Source: Methylobacterium symbioticum
GTDB taxonomy: Bacteria; Pseudomonadota; Alphaproteobacteria; Rhizobiales; Beijerinckiaceae
NCBI RefSeq assembly: GCF_902141845.1
Contig: NZ_CABFPH010000003.1
Location: 97,698-161,697 of the forward strand
Reading direction: 5' to 3'
Length of the DNA: 64,000 nucleotides
Shown here piece after piece: positions 9,916 to 18,002 of the stretch. The notes under the pieces were generated by a model. The model made no database searches. It was not told the DNA's origin and saw only the letters and a list, made by a program, of their open reading frames with translations. Both the position numbers and the translations under genes were made by a program. The first letter of the stretch is position 1. Every line of letters starts with the position of its first letter.

Positions 9916-11508
9916 TCAGCGCGGCGGCGCGGCTTCGGCCTTCGGCTCGGGGATCGGCGCCTCGGCCGCGGCATTGAGGATGACGGCCATGTCCTCGGGC
10001 AGCAGGAAGCCCTGCGCCGCGAGGGCCTGGGCCGCTGCGCGCACGCGGTTCACGTAATCCGACCGGTTGCGGTAGCGCTCGGCCAGGGCCGGTTGCCGGC
10101 CGGCCTCCGCGGACGTCCGCGCGAAGGGCTGATAGGTGCCGATGAGCGAGCAGGTGAAGGTCGCGAGCGGTGCGTTCTGAGCCCCGTGCACCCCGAGCGG
10201 CACGGCGATGTCCGGCAGGCGCACGCCCCCGAGCGGATTGCCGTCGGCATCGCGTTGCGGCACCTGGACGACGGCCTCCGGCAGGGCCCGGGGCGCCTGG
10301 AGCACGGTCGGGTCGTCCTTCGCCGGCTGGAGCGGCATCAGGCGCGTCTCCGGAGGCGCCGCGTTGCGGGCGACCCACTGGTCGAGCCTTGCCAGGGTGG
10401 CGCGCGCCACCGGGGCCCAGTCGAGCCGGCCCGGCGGCAGGCTGCACGCGTCGGCCTTCAGGACATTCACGTGCGAGGCCCCGGCGACGTCGTACATCCG
10501 GACAGTGGCGGGGAGCGGCAGGTCTGCGGTGCCGTGCGCGCCGGTGCGACCCAGGGAGGCACGCAGGGAGGCGTAGTCCACGGTCGAGTTGAGCAGCATC
10601 ATCCGGGGCGGGATCTCGCCGCGCGCCTCGACCCGGGCGACGATCTCGCCGATGGTCAGCGGGCCGTCATGGACGCCGGGAAAGTCCGGATCGGCGAAGT
10701 TCGGCGTCCCGTCGGCGCTCGAGCCCGGCCCGGTGCCCGAGCGCATGATCGGCAGGAGACCGGCGCCCGAGACGAAGACGTGCATCCCGTCGAAGACGCG
10801 GCGGCCCTCGGCCGTGTTGAAACCGTCGAGCAGGAAGGTCTTGAGGAAGCGGCCATCCTGGGATTTGCCTGTGGCGAGCGTGCGGTTGATCCGGCCCGCC
10901 AGGGGATTCGGCGTACCGGCGCCGTCGGCGGCGGCATGGGCCAGGAAATCGGCGGCGTCGCGGACGATCGCGAAGCCGACACCCTCGACGAAGCGCCGGC
11001 GGCCCTCCGCATCGGTGAAGGAGGGTAACTCCGCGCCGCGGCCGAGTTCCCAGTAGATTTCGGCAACCGCGTAGCCGTTGTCCTGCAGGAATCCGGTCCC
11101 GATCCCGAGGTCGCCCGACAGCATCGGGATGTCGCGCGGGCTGTTGTAGAGCGCGTTGGCGTAGGCCCGGCCGCGGTTCGGCACATCGACCAGGAGCGCA
11201 CCGTTGCCGGAGGCGGGATCGGCCGGCGCGATCAGGATGATGCGCGCGCTGTAGGCGACGCGGCCGGCATCGCTGCGGGGCGCCTTCTCGAGATCGGGAA
11301 TGCCGTGATCGTCGGGCGCCAGCTCCCCGACGACGCGGCCGTCCCAGCGGACATAGTCGCCGCCGCGGAAGGTCCCGAAGCTCTGCCGCGACGCGAGTTC
11401 GAGCCGTGTGACCCTGGCCTCGGCCGGGCTGGCCAGCGCCGCGGCCAGAGATGGGCTCGCGAGCCCGATGAGGAGCCCGGCGACCACACGCGAACAGCGT
11501 CCCATCAC
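9916..11508 (-). CDS. Exported alpha/beta-hydrolase-domain protein
   Basis: 530 residues starting with a signal peptide (hydrophobic core ending near A-S-P-A-E-A). The body resembles the alpha/beta hydrolase domain family now called Abhydrolase_10: a V-D-V-P-N-R-G-R segment after the first third, V-F-V-S-G-A-G in the middle and D-V-A-G-A-S-H near the end as the probable catalytic histidine region. Substrate is unknown; these proteins are usually only annotated as hydrolases. The gene diverges from an outer-membrane barrel gene, and the stretch between the two (178 bases) should hold both promoters, though I see no clear boxes. Confidence 0.75.
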   Translation of the reverse strand: MMGRCSRVVAGLLIGLASPSLAAALASPAEARVTRLELASRQSFGTFRGGDYVRWDGRVVGELAPDDHGIPDLEKAPRSDAGRVAYSARIILIAPADPASGNGALLVDVPNRGRAYANALYNSPRDIPMLSGDLGIGTGFLQDNGYAVAEIYWELGRGAELPSFTDAEGRRRFVEGVGFAIVRDAADFLAHAAADGAGTPNPLAGRINRTLATGKSQDGRFLKTFLLDGFNTAEGRRVFDGMHVFVSGAGLLPIMRSGTGPGSSADGTPNFADPDFPGVHDGPLTIGEIVARVEARGEIPPRMMLLNSTVDYASLRASLGRTGAHGTADLPLPATVRMYDVAGASHVNVLKADACSLPPGRLDWAPVARATLARLDQWVARNAAPPETRLMPLQPAKDDPTVLQAPRALPEAVVQVPQRDADGNPLGGVRLPDIAVPLGVHGAQNAPLATFTCSLIGTYQPFARTSAEAGRQPALAERYRNRSDYVNRVRAAAQALAAQGFLLPEDMAVILNAAAEAPIPEPKAEAAPPR

Positions 11509-11686
11509 GGATGTCCCTCGCTTGCTCTCCCGCAGGGCCAGCGTGGACCAGCCGCGAGGGCGTGACCAGCCTATCGCCCGGCGCCGCGTTCACAACCGCG
11601 ACAATCCGGGCCGGGGCCCCACGATCCCTGAACCGCGCCGGTCCGACGGTCTGTCTCGCGGGCCCGGCTTCCGCTATCCTGGCCGT

Positions 11687-12316
11687 ATGACCGGACCCGC
11701 AGATCCTCGTCCGCTGCGCCGATTCACGGCCTGCCTCCTGCTCGCCGGCGGCACCCTGTGCTCGGGTCCAGCGGCAGCCCAGTTCGCTCCGTCGTTCATC
11801 GGCTTCGGCCCGCTTCCCGCCTTCGCCTGGCCCCAGGCGCCCGGAGAGCTTGAGAGCCGCTGGTCCGGCTCCTACGCCCGCATGTCGACAGGCTTCGAGG
11901 CCGTCTCGTCGAAGCGTTTCGGCGGATATGCCGGCCCAACCATCGGGTTCGAGGCCGGGCGGATCTGGCGAGAGGGCGCGCTCGTCTACGGCATCGGCGG
12001 TGGCTTCGATTACTTGGCCGCGGTCGGCGGCGGCACGACGCCCGGCTTCGGCGGCCTCGCCTACACGCGCGACCTCGCGGGCGCGCTGCAGGTGAAGGTG
12101 GGCACGTTGCTCACGCCGGATATCCTGCTCTACGCCAAGGCCGGCGCCTGGGCCGCGCACGAGACGCTGCGCGTCGGTCCGACCGCGCTCTCGCAGCCCT
12201 TCTCCCGGGAGGATGTCGCGGTGCGGCCGAATGCGCAGGTCGGGGTGGAGTGGGCGCTCACCGACCGCCTCTCGGTCGCTGTCGAGGCCGGCGTGATCGG
12301 CGGCGGCTTTCGCTGA
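11687..12316 (+). CDS. Small outer-membrane beta-barrel protein
   Basis: 209 residues. The ATG at 11687 was chosen because it directly precedes a signal peptide ending in A-A-A-Q-F; longer readings upstream overlap the divergent gene. The rest is a run of alternating polar and non-polar strands with many Gly and aromatic residues (for example G-G-Y-A-G-P-T-I-G-F-E-A-G), typical of Omp25/31-like or porin-family barrels in the Hyphomicrobiales. The sequence ends in an aromatic-Arg pair, close to the usual terminal Phe. Probably a structural outer-membrane protein. No specific function can be assigned. Confidence 0.72.
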   Translation: MTGPADPRPLRRFTACLLLAGGTLCSGPAAAQFAPSFIGFGPLPAFAWPQAPGELESRWSGSYARMSTGFEAVSSKRFGGYAGPTIGFEAGRIWREGALVYGIGGGFDYLAAVGGGTTPGFGGLAYTRDLAGALQVKVGTLLTPDILLYAKAGAWAAHETLRVGPTALSQPFSREDVAVRPNAQVGVEWALTDRLSVAVEAGVIGGGFR

Positions 12317-12384
12317 AGGCGAGCGATCTCGGCCGTGTTCCTGCCGGTGGTGCGGCGGGGCATAGCTGGGTGAAGGGGGCTGCG

Positions 12385-13260
12385 ATGTGCCGGGTGACGT
12401 ATCGGACCGTTGCCGTCGACGGATTGTCCGTCTTCTACCGGGAGGCCGGCCCGCGCGATGCGCCGACCCTCCTGCTCCTGCACGGGTTCCCGTCCTCGTC
12501 CCGCATGTACGAGCCGCTGCTCCGGCGCTTGGCTGGCGCCTATCACCTGGTCGCGCCCGACTTCATCGGATTCGGCCACAGCGACGCGCCCAATCCGCGA
12601 TCCTTCGCCTACACCTTCGATCGTCTCGCCGACATCGTCGAGGCCTTCACCAGGGTCCTCGGCCTGTCCCGCTACAGCCTGTACCTACAGGATTACGGCG
12701 GACCGGTGGGCTTTCGGCTGGCGCTCGCCCATCCCGAGCGTGTCCCGGCGATCATCGTCCAGAACGCCGTGGCGCATGAGGACGGGCTCGGACCCCTCTG
12801 GGACACGCGGCGCGCCTTCTGGGCGGATCGGCCGGCGCACGAGGCCGCCCTGCGTGAGAACATTCTCTCGCTCGCCGCCACGCGGCAGCGGCATGTGGGG
12901 CGGGACCCGGACATCGCCGCCTACGACCCGGACCTCTGGACGGACGAGTTCGCCTTCCTGTGCCGTCCCGGACAGGACGCGATTCAGACCGATCTCTTCT
13001 ACGATTACCGGACCAACGTCGCGCGCTATCCGGCGTGGCAATCATGGCTCCGAAGCCGCCAGCCGCCGCTGCTGGTGGTCTGGGGACGCTACGACCCCTC
13101 CTTCGAAACCGCGGAAGCCGAGGCCTACCGGCGCGACGTGCCCGATGCCGAGGTGCACGTTCTCGATGCCGGCCACTTCGCCCTGGACGTGAAGCCGGAC
13201 GAGATCGCGACGCGCCTTGCTGATTTCCTGGCCCGCCGCGTCGGCCGTCGGCAGGCGTGA
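12385..13260 (+). CDS. Alpha/beta hydrolase with Asp nucleophile (dehalogenase or epoxide hydrolase-like)
   Basis: 291 residues. ATG 12385 follows an AGGGGG ribosome site and fits the family start. L-L-L-H-G-F-P-S-S-S (residues 30-39) forms the oxyanion region. The nucleophile elbow reads L-Q-D-Y-G-G, putting an aspartate (Asp103) where esterases have serine, as in haloalkane dehalogenases, fluoroacetate dehalogenases and epoxide hydrolases. W-G-R-Y-D and D-A-G-H-F near the C-terminus supply the acid and the base histidine. Cytoplasmic, no signal peptide. The actual substrate cannot be read from sequence. It lies 68 bases after the barrel gene on the same strand and may be co-transcribed. Confidence 0.8.
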   Translation: MCRVTYRTVAVDGLSVFYREAGPRDAPTLLLLHGFPSSSRMYEPLLRRLAGAYHLVAPDFIGFGHSDAPNPRSFAYTFDRLADIVEAFTRVLGLSRYSLYLQDYGGPVGFRLALAHPERVPAIIVQNAVAHEDGLGPLWDTRRAFWADRPAHEAALRENILSLAATRQRHVGRDPDIAAYDPDLWTDEFAFLCRPGQDAIQTDLFYDYRTNVARYPAWQSWLRSRQPPLLVVWGRYDPSFETAEAEAYRRDVPDAEVHVLDAGHFALDVKPDEIATRLADFLARRVGRRQA

Positions 13261-13313
13261 CCCCGTAGCCGGTTGATCCGGAAGAGGGGTAGCGCCGACG
13301 TGGCCGGCGACTC

Positions 13314-13853
13314 TCAGGTCATCCGCGTCAGGACATCTTCCTTCCAGAGGGTTCGGTGCAGCACCACCATGCCCGCATGGCCGAGCACGATCACCAGAAG
13401 CGTGAAGCCGAGCCAGTAGTGCAGCAGGTCGGCTGGGAGCATCAACCACGCGATCTTGCTGTCGCGCTCCGGCATGAGGGGGATGCCGTAAGGCGCGAAG
13501 GGCTTTCCCGATCCGTACTGGCGCAGAAGAGCCAAGCTCGGAACGACGACCATCAAGGCGTAGATCGCGGCGTGTCCGGTCGTCGCCGCGCGGCCCAGAC
13601 GTCCGGGATGCGGCGGCCGCCGCCTCAGATTCGCCAGTCCCCAGGCACCGCGCAGCAGCACGAGGATGAAGAGCGTAAAACCCATCGTGAAATGGCTTGC
13701 GCCCACGAAACGCGTCAGGGCCGTGTCGCCGATGCTGACATAGAGCAGCGCCCCGGCGAATTGCCAGGCGAAGAGCGCCGCCATCAGCCAGTGCAGGCCG
13801 CGGCTGATGCGGCCGTAGCGCTGCGGGTTATCGAGCCATCGGGATGTCGTCAT
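13314..13853 (-). CDS. Cytochrome b561-family membrane protein
   Basis: 179 residues with four predicted membrane helices. Histidines suited to bind two b-type hemes occur in the helices: H-W-L-M-A-A near residue 21, S-H-F-T-M-G, G-H-A-A-I-Y and L-H-Y-W-L-G-F with G-H-A-G-M. This is the bacterial cytochrome b561 (CybB/YodB) pattern, a quinol oxidising or superoxide-handling electron carrier. Its start overlaps the end of the upstream methyltransferase gene by four bases, so it is the last gene of the operon starting near 16226. Confidence 0.85.
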   Translation of the reverse strand: MTTSRWLDNPQRYGRISRGLHWLMAALFAWQFAGALLYVSIGDTALTRFVGASHFTMGFTLFILVLLRGAWGLANLRRRPPHPGRLGRAATTGHAAIYALMVVVPSLALLRQYGSGKPFAPYGIPLMPERDSKIAWLMLPADLLHYWLGFTLLVIVLGHAGMVVLHRTLWKEDVLTRMT

Positions 13854-14455
13854 GGCTGGCCGTCGTGCTGCTGCGCCGCAGCCAGCAGGTCGAGACGGTA
13901 GTCATCCGTGTCGATCTGGCGCAGGGGATGCAGGAAGGGGCCGGTCGCCGCGATGAAATGCTCGGCCGCTGCGTCGCCGCTCAGCGGGTAATGCGTCGTG
14001 CCGGTCCAGTGCACGAGCAGAACCTCGCCGTTCGGACGCAGGCTCCTGCGGACGCGCGCGGCCAGACGCTGCACGTCTCCCGGGTCGAGGAAGTAGACGA
14101 CCTCCGAGAGCAGGATCAGGTCGAACGACCCGTCCGGCCATTCGTCGGGCACCTGTGCGCGCGCGAAGCGGACATGGCCGAGGCCCTGGCAGCGCGCGCG
14201 CGCCTGCTGCAGGGCCAGCTCGGTCAGGTCGAGGCCGAGCACGTCGTCGCACCGCGCGGCCAGGGCTTCGGTCAGCACGCCGATGGAGCAGCCGACTTCC
14301 AGCGCCGCGGCGTAGCGATCCCGCGACAGGGCCGCGAGCGTGGCCGCATATTTCGCGTGCTCGTAGGCGCTCGTGGCGAAGTTCCACGGGTCGGGGTCGC
14401 GGGCATACTGGTCCTCGAAGTAGCGCGCCGGGAGCGAGGTGGTGAACCGGCTCAT
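13850..14455 (-). CDS. NodS-like SAM-dependent methyltransferase
   Basis: 201 residues. The N-terminus (Y-F-E-D-Q-Y-A-R-D-P-D-P-W-N-F) is characteristic of the nodulation protein S family. The SAM site is A-L-E-V-G-C-S-I-G (about 50-58), followed by G-L-D-L-T acidic loop and L-L-S-E-V-V-Y-F. NodS N-methylates the deacetylated glucosamine of Nod factor precursors in rhizobia; relatives in free-living bacteria act on unknown substrates. No nodBC genes are present, so a Nod factor role is not supported. It overlaps by four bases both the acyl-CoA dehydrogenase before it and the cytochrome b561 after it, implying translational coupling. Confidence 0.85.
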   Translation of the reverse strand: MSRFTTSLPARYFEDQYARDPDPWNFATSAYEHAKYAATLAALSRDRYAAALEVGCSIGVLTEALAARCDDVLGLDLTELALQQARARCQGLGHVRFARAQVPDEWPDGSFDLILLSEVVYFLDPGDVQRLAARVRRSLRPNGEVLLVHWTGTTHYPLSGDAAAEHFIAATGPFLHPLRQIDTDDYRLDLLAAAQQHDGQP

Positions 14456-15597
14456 GCGCGCCCCCCGGTCCAGAGGTCGCCCCCCAGGCCGCCGGCCTGC
14501 AGGACCACGCGCGCCGCGCCGGTGAGGGCGCCGTCCGGCGCGGGCTGCCGCAGATAGGTGGCGAGGTCGCGCGAGAGGCGCTCGAGCGGATGGCCGCGCA
14601 GAAAGCCCTGCAGGCCGACCGAGCGCTGCGCGAGCTGCAGCACGTCGAGGCCGGACCGCTCGACGGCGAGGCGGGCCAGATTGACGTAGGCGACGATGCG
14701 GTCGGCCGGGAGCTCCGCATCGGCGGCGATGGCTGCGGCGCGCGCCACCCAGTGCCGCGCGCCCTCCATCGCGATGGCTCCCTCGCCGAGCCGCGCGAGC
14801 TGGTGCGGATCGTCGCCGCGACCGACGCGCGCGAGATGCGCGCGCCAGGCGTCGAACACCGCCTCGATGCCGCCGAGCTGCACCGCCGCGAAGCGCCAGG
14901 CGCCGCCCGAGAAGTCCGGCTGGCGGTGATAGTCGTCCGGTCCGCCGAGGATCGCCTCCGCGGCGACCGGAAGCCCGCTGAAATCCACGGTGCCGGTGGC
15001 CGAGGCGCGCATGCCGTGCGCGCGCCAGGCCGAGAGATCGGCCCGGGTACCCGCCTCCAGCGGCACGACCAGCATGAGCGGCGCACCCTCGTCTGGACGG
15101 CGCCCGGTGACGAGCGCGCGCGTGACGTGGCCCGCCCCCGAGGCGAAGGTCTTCACGCCGCGCAGGCGGAGGCTATCCGGTGCATCCTCGAGGACGAGGC
15201 CGCCAGCCGGCTCGGTGTTCCACACACCGAAGAGGTGCCCGGCCGCGGCATCGGCGAACAGGCGGGCGCGCTGTCCGGCGTCGCCGTAGCGGGCGACGAG
15301 CTGGAGCGCGTTGACGTGCCCCTCGTAGAGCCTCCCGAGGGCGAGGCTGCCGTAGCCGACGAGGCGCAGAGTCTCGGACAGCTTCGCGGCCCCGGGCTCC
15401 TCGCCGAGGCCGGCACCTCCCTCGGCCACGGGGATGGGGGCGGCGAGCAGGCCGAGGCGCGCCAGATCGGCCACGTCCTCGGCCGGGAAGCCGTCGTCGC
15501 GATCCTCCGCGGCCGCGCGGGTCGCGGCCGTCGCGGCGACTGCCCGCGCGGCTGCGACGGCATCATAGACCAGGTTGAGCGGGGTTCTCTGGTCCAT
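14452..15597 (-). CDS. Acyl-CoA dehydrogenase-like flavoprotein
   Basis: 381 residues with the acyl-CoA dehydrogenase fold: an N-terminal helical domain (D-G-F-P-A-E-D-V-A-D-L-A-R-L-G-L), a central beta domain (G-V-K-T-F-A-S-G-A-G), and a C-terminal helical domain (R-S-V-G-L-Q-G-F near the end). ATG 15597 was chosen because GGAG lies eight bases before it; a GTG at 15606 is possible. This is a divergent member, without the usual E-G-T-N or Y-x-G-T tail motif, and similar genes cluster with methyltransferase and sugar-modifying genes, so it may serve secondary metabolism and not beta-oxidation. It sits in a four-gene operon. Confidence 0.8.
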   Translation of the reverse strand: MDQRTPLNLVYDAVAAARAVAATAATRAAAEDRDDGFPAEDVADLARLGLLAAPIPVAEGGAGLGEEPGAAKLSETLRLVGYGSLALGRLYEGHVNALQLVARYGDAGQRARLFADAAAGHLFGVWNTEPAGGLVLEDAPDSLRLRGVKTFASGAGHVTRALVTGRRPDEGAPLMLVVPLEAGTRADLSAWRAHGMRASATGTVDFSGLPVAAEAILGGPDDYHRQPDFSGGAWRFAAVQLGGIEAVFDAWRAHLARVGRGDDPHQLARLGEGAIAMEGARHWVARAAAIAADAELPADRIVAYVNLARLAVERSGLDVLQLAQRSVGLQGFLRGHPLERLSRDLATYLRQPAPDGALTGAARVVLQAGGLGGDLWTGGRA

Positions 15598-15602
15598 GCG
15601 CC

Positions 15603-16226
15603 TCACTCCACGCGGGCCGCCGCGGCGGCAATCTCATCGACCGTGCGGCCGGTCGCCACCGAGCACGGTTGCTCGTCCAAGATATCCGGGTCGCCCGGGC
15701 CGCGCGCGGCCGCGTCCTGCGACTTGATCAGCAGCCAGGATTCCTGGCGCTCGCGCGGTCGCGGCTTCATGCGCATCAGACGCCAGCGGCCGGTCAGCTT
15801 CTCGCCGTGCAGGCGAAAGGCCAGCGATCCGGATGCGAGCGCCGCCACCGCGTCGCCCTCGGGTTCCCAGGTGCCGCGGTCCCACAGCAGCACGACGCCC
15901 GCGCCGTACCGGCCCGGCGCGATCACGCCTTCGAAGTCGGCATAGCCCAGGCCGTGATCGGCCACCGCGATGGCAAGGCGGCGCTCGCCGGCGACGAGGC
16001 TCGGCCCCCGCGCGACCGCCCAGCTCTTCAGGGCGCCGCCGAGTTCCAGCCGGACATCGTAGTGCAGCCGGCGCGCGGCGTGCTTCTGCACGCGGTAGGC
16101 GAGGGCGTTGCCCTCACGCATGGCCGGAGCGCCCCGTATCCGCGTGCCGGCCCGGCGGGACGGCGCCGGCCGGACGAGCGGTGCCGCTGTCCCTGAGCGC
16201 GACCTCGGACTGGGCGCGGTGATCAT
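15603..16226 (-). CDS. Stand-alone LigD-type 3'-phosphoesterase domain protein
   Basis: The conserved core starts at about base 16,100: V-Q-K-H-A-A-R-R-L-H-Y-D-V-R-L-E-L, then S-W-A-V-A-R-G-P-S and R-Y-G-A-G-V-V-L-L-W-D-R-G-T-W, the polynucleotide 3'-phosphoesterase domain found at one end of DNA ligase D. The metal-binding H-x-x-x-R-R-L-H-Y-D set is intact. In NHEJ this domain trims 3' ribonucleotides or phosphates. No ligase or polymerase domain is present. The start is doubtful: 16226 opens this frame, but a family-like N-terminus (M-P-L-D-D-H-R-A) with ribosome site begins at 16236 in another frame; 16121 is an alternative. The stop lies six bases before the acyl-CoA dehydrogenase ATG. 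Confidence 0.78.
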   Translation of the reverse strand: MITAPSPRSRSGTAAPLVRPAPSRRAGTRIRGAPAMREGNALAYRVQKHAARRLHYDVRLELGGALKSWAVARGPSLVAGERRLAIAVADHGLGYADFEGVIAPGRYGAGVVLLWDRGTWEPEGDAVAALASGSLAFRLHGEKLTGRWRLMRMKPRPRERQESWLLIKSQDAAARGPGDPDILDEQPCSVATGRTVDEIAAAAARVE

Positions 16227-16236
16227 CCAGCGGCAT

Positions 16237-16710
16237 CGTGCCCCCCGTCAGGCCGGAACGCGACGGCCTGTAAGCTCGACGACAACCGCGCGCCGGACGC
16301 CTGGTTCTGCGGAGCGGACGAAATGCGCTGTCGTAGCGCACCGGATTGATCGCAGTCCCGTCGCGCGCCGGCGGCAGGCTGTGCGCAGGGAGGGATAACC
16401 GCGAAGCCGGCGCCGTCTCCGCGCATCCTGTCGCGCGATGCTACCGGTCTCGCCAACATCAGTCACGAACCGTGCGTGGTGCGGCGATCTGCTCTGATAC
16501 CGCGACATACAACTCATCGTTGTTTATCTTCGACCGCTTCGGCCGCGCTATTCGGCAGATTACGAAACGGATTGGCAATCCATCCCGTCTAATCAAGCGG
16601 TCGAGTGCGCGGCGCCGACGGGCCCATCGGTCCGGTGCAGGAGCGCGCTCCAGGCCATGACCCGCTGCGCCCAGCCGGAGCCATGCGGTCATCTGCGGAA
16701 TGCGCGCATC
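16237..16710. other. Divergent intergenic region between the phosphoesterase and TadE-like genes
   Basis: About 470 bases with no credible gene. The stretch 16,490-16,600 is lower in GC and should contain promoters for both directions, but I could not assign clear -35/-10 pairs. No repeat or RNA was recognised. Confidence 0.4.
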
Positions 16711-17382
16711 ATGAGGCTCGGCTTTCGAAGGGCAAGGGCAGCGGATCCCGGTGGGGCCGCGGCCCGGCCCGGCTCCATTCTTCGCCCGGCTCTGCGCGCC
16801 CTGTCCGACTTTCGGCGGGCGAGGGGGGGCTCGGTGGCCGTCGAGTTCGGCTTCGTGGCCCTGCCGTTCCTGGCGCTCACCGGAGCCAGCCTGGAGGCTG
16901 GCCTGACCTATTTCGGGCAGGAGATCCTCCAGACCGCGGTCTCCGAGGCCGGCCGCCAGATCTATACGGGCCAGTTCCAGACGGCGCATGCGGGCACCAC
17001 CGACCCGCAATTCCTGCTCGCCAATTTCCGCGCCGACATGTGTTCGCCCGGCGGGCAGGCCCGCGTCACCACGTTCCCCTGCGACAGAGTGAAAATCAGC
17101 ATCACCAAGGCCGCGAGCTTCTCCGCCGCCACCCTCGTCCAGCCGGTGATCCGAAATCCCGATACCGGACTGACGGATTGGAATCCGGGGTTCCCGTCCT
17201 ACACCTGCGCGCGTGCCAACGATATCATCATCGTTCAGGCGGTTGTCGACGTGCCGATCTACTTTCCGCTGCTCGGCGCCGTCTACGCGACGCTTCCCAA
17301 TCGTCGCCGGGTTCTTCAGGCGGCCACGGTGTTTCAGGTCGAGCCGTTCGATTCGACCACAGCCTGTCCCTCCGGCACATGA
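16711..17382 (+). CDS. TadE/TadG-like pilus-assembly protein 1
   Basis: 223 residues. ATG 16711 is chosen as the Met closest to the TadE-like helix. The signature is an N-terminal helix within G-S-V-A-V-E-F-G-F-V-A-L-P, where the Glu of V-E-F matches the TadE prepilin-like pattern, followed by a periplasmic domain with a few cysteines. TadE-family proteins are minor pseudopilins of the tight-adherence (Flp) pilus system at the inner membrane. Four-base overlap (ATGA) with the next gene shows an operon. The pilus engine genes (tadABC, flp, cpaB) are not in the window. Confidence 0.8.
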   Translation: MRLGFRRARAADPGGAAARPGSILRPALRALSDFRRARGGSVAVEFGFVALPFLALTGASLEAGLTYFGQEILQTAVSEAGRQIYTGQFQTAHAGTTDPQFLLANFRADMCSPGGQARVTTFPCDRVKISITKAASFSAATLVQPVIRNPDTGLTDWNPGFPSYTCARANDIIIVQAVVDVPIYFPLLGAVYATLPNRRRVLQAATVFQVEPFDSTTACPSGT

Positions 17383-18002
17383 GCAGGCCCCGACCCGGCG
17401 GTCTCGGCCGTTGCCTCACCCGGCTCCGATCCGATGCAGAGGGGACGGCAGCCCTTGAGTTCGCGCTGATCCTGCCGCTGATCGTGACGATCTATTTCGG
17501 CCTGACCGAATTGCTGCGCGCCGTCGACACCGGCCGCAAGGTCACGCTCTACGCGCGGACGATCGCCGATCTCTCGGGCCGGGCGACCAATGGCAGCCCC
17601 GTGGCGGCCGACATGGCCGCCATCGTCGACGCGGCCGGCGTGATCATGCGTCCCTATTCGACGGCGAGCCTGCAGGTCGCCATCCATGCCATGGGCGTGG
17701 GGAACGGCACGGGCACGCTCCTCGGCGGCGTGTGCTCCAGCTACCCGCCCGGCGCCCGGCCCGTGCGCACCCTCAACGGCACCGCGGGCCTGCCTGCCAC
17801 GCCGTCGACCTTCGGATATGACGGCGCCCGCTACGTCCTGGCGGAGGTGTCCCTGCCCTACACCCCGATCGTCGGCTCGAATCTCTTTCGCCTGATCTTC
17901 GGCCGAACCGGATTGGTGTTCAGCCGGAAGATCTCCTGGGCGCAACGGCTCGACAAGGGTGAGGTGGTCATGCCGGGAGGTTCGCCGTGTCCGAGTTTCT
18001 GA
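17379..18002 (+). CDS. TadE/TadG-like pilus-assembly protein 2
   Basis: 207 residues from the ATG that overlaps the previous stop. Same layout as its neighbour: A-E-G-T-A-A-L-E-F-A-L-I-L-P-L-I-V (residues 20-36) is the TadE helix with the conserved Glu, and the remainder is periplasmic with a single clear Cys. Paralogue of the preceding gene, probably a second minor pseudopilin (TadF-like). It overlaps the following TadG gene by 16 bases. Confidence 0.8.
   Translation: MSRPRPGGLGRCLTRLRSDAEGTAALEFALILPLIVTIYFGLTELLRAVDTGRKVTLYARTIADLSGRATNGSPVAADMAAIVDAAGVIMRPYSTASLQVAIHAMGVGNGTGTLLGGVCSSYPPGARPVRTLNGTAGLPATPSTFGYDGARYVLAEVSLPYTPIVGSNLFRLIFGRTGLVFSRKISWAQRLDKGEVVMPGGSPCPSF

Noticed and set aside
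10667..12160. 497-residue minus-strand ORF overlapping the exported hydrolase and the barrel gene
   Set aside because: Overlaps two better supported genes in other frames and has no recognisable domain.
16256..16281. GGAAC-N17-CGAC in the gap before the TadE genes
   Set aside because: Second box does not fit CGTT; no other support.
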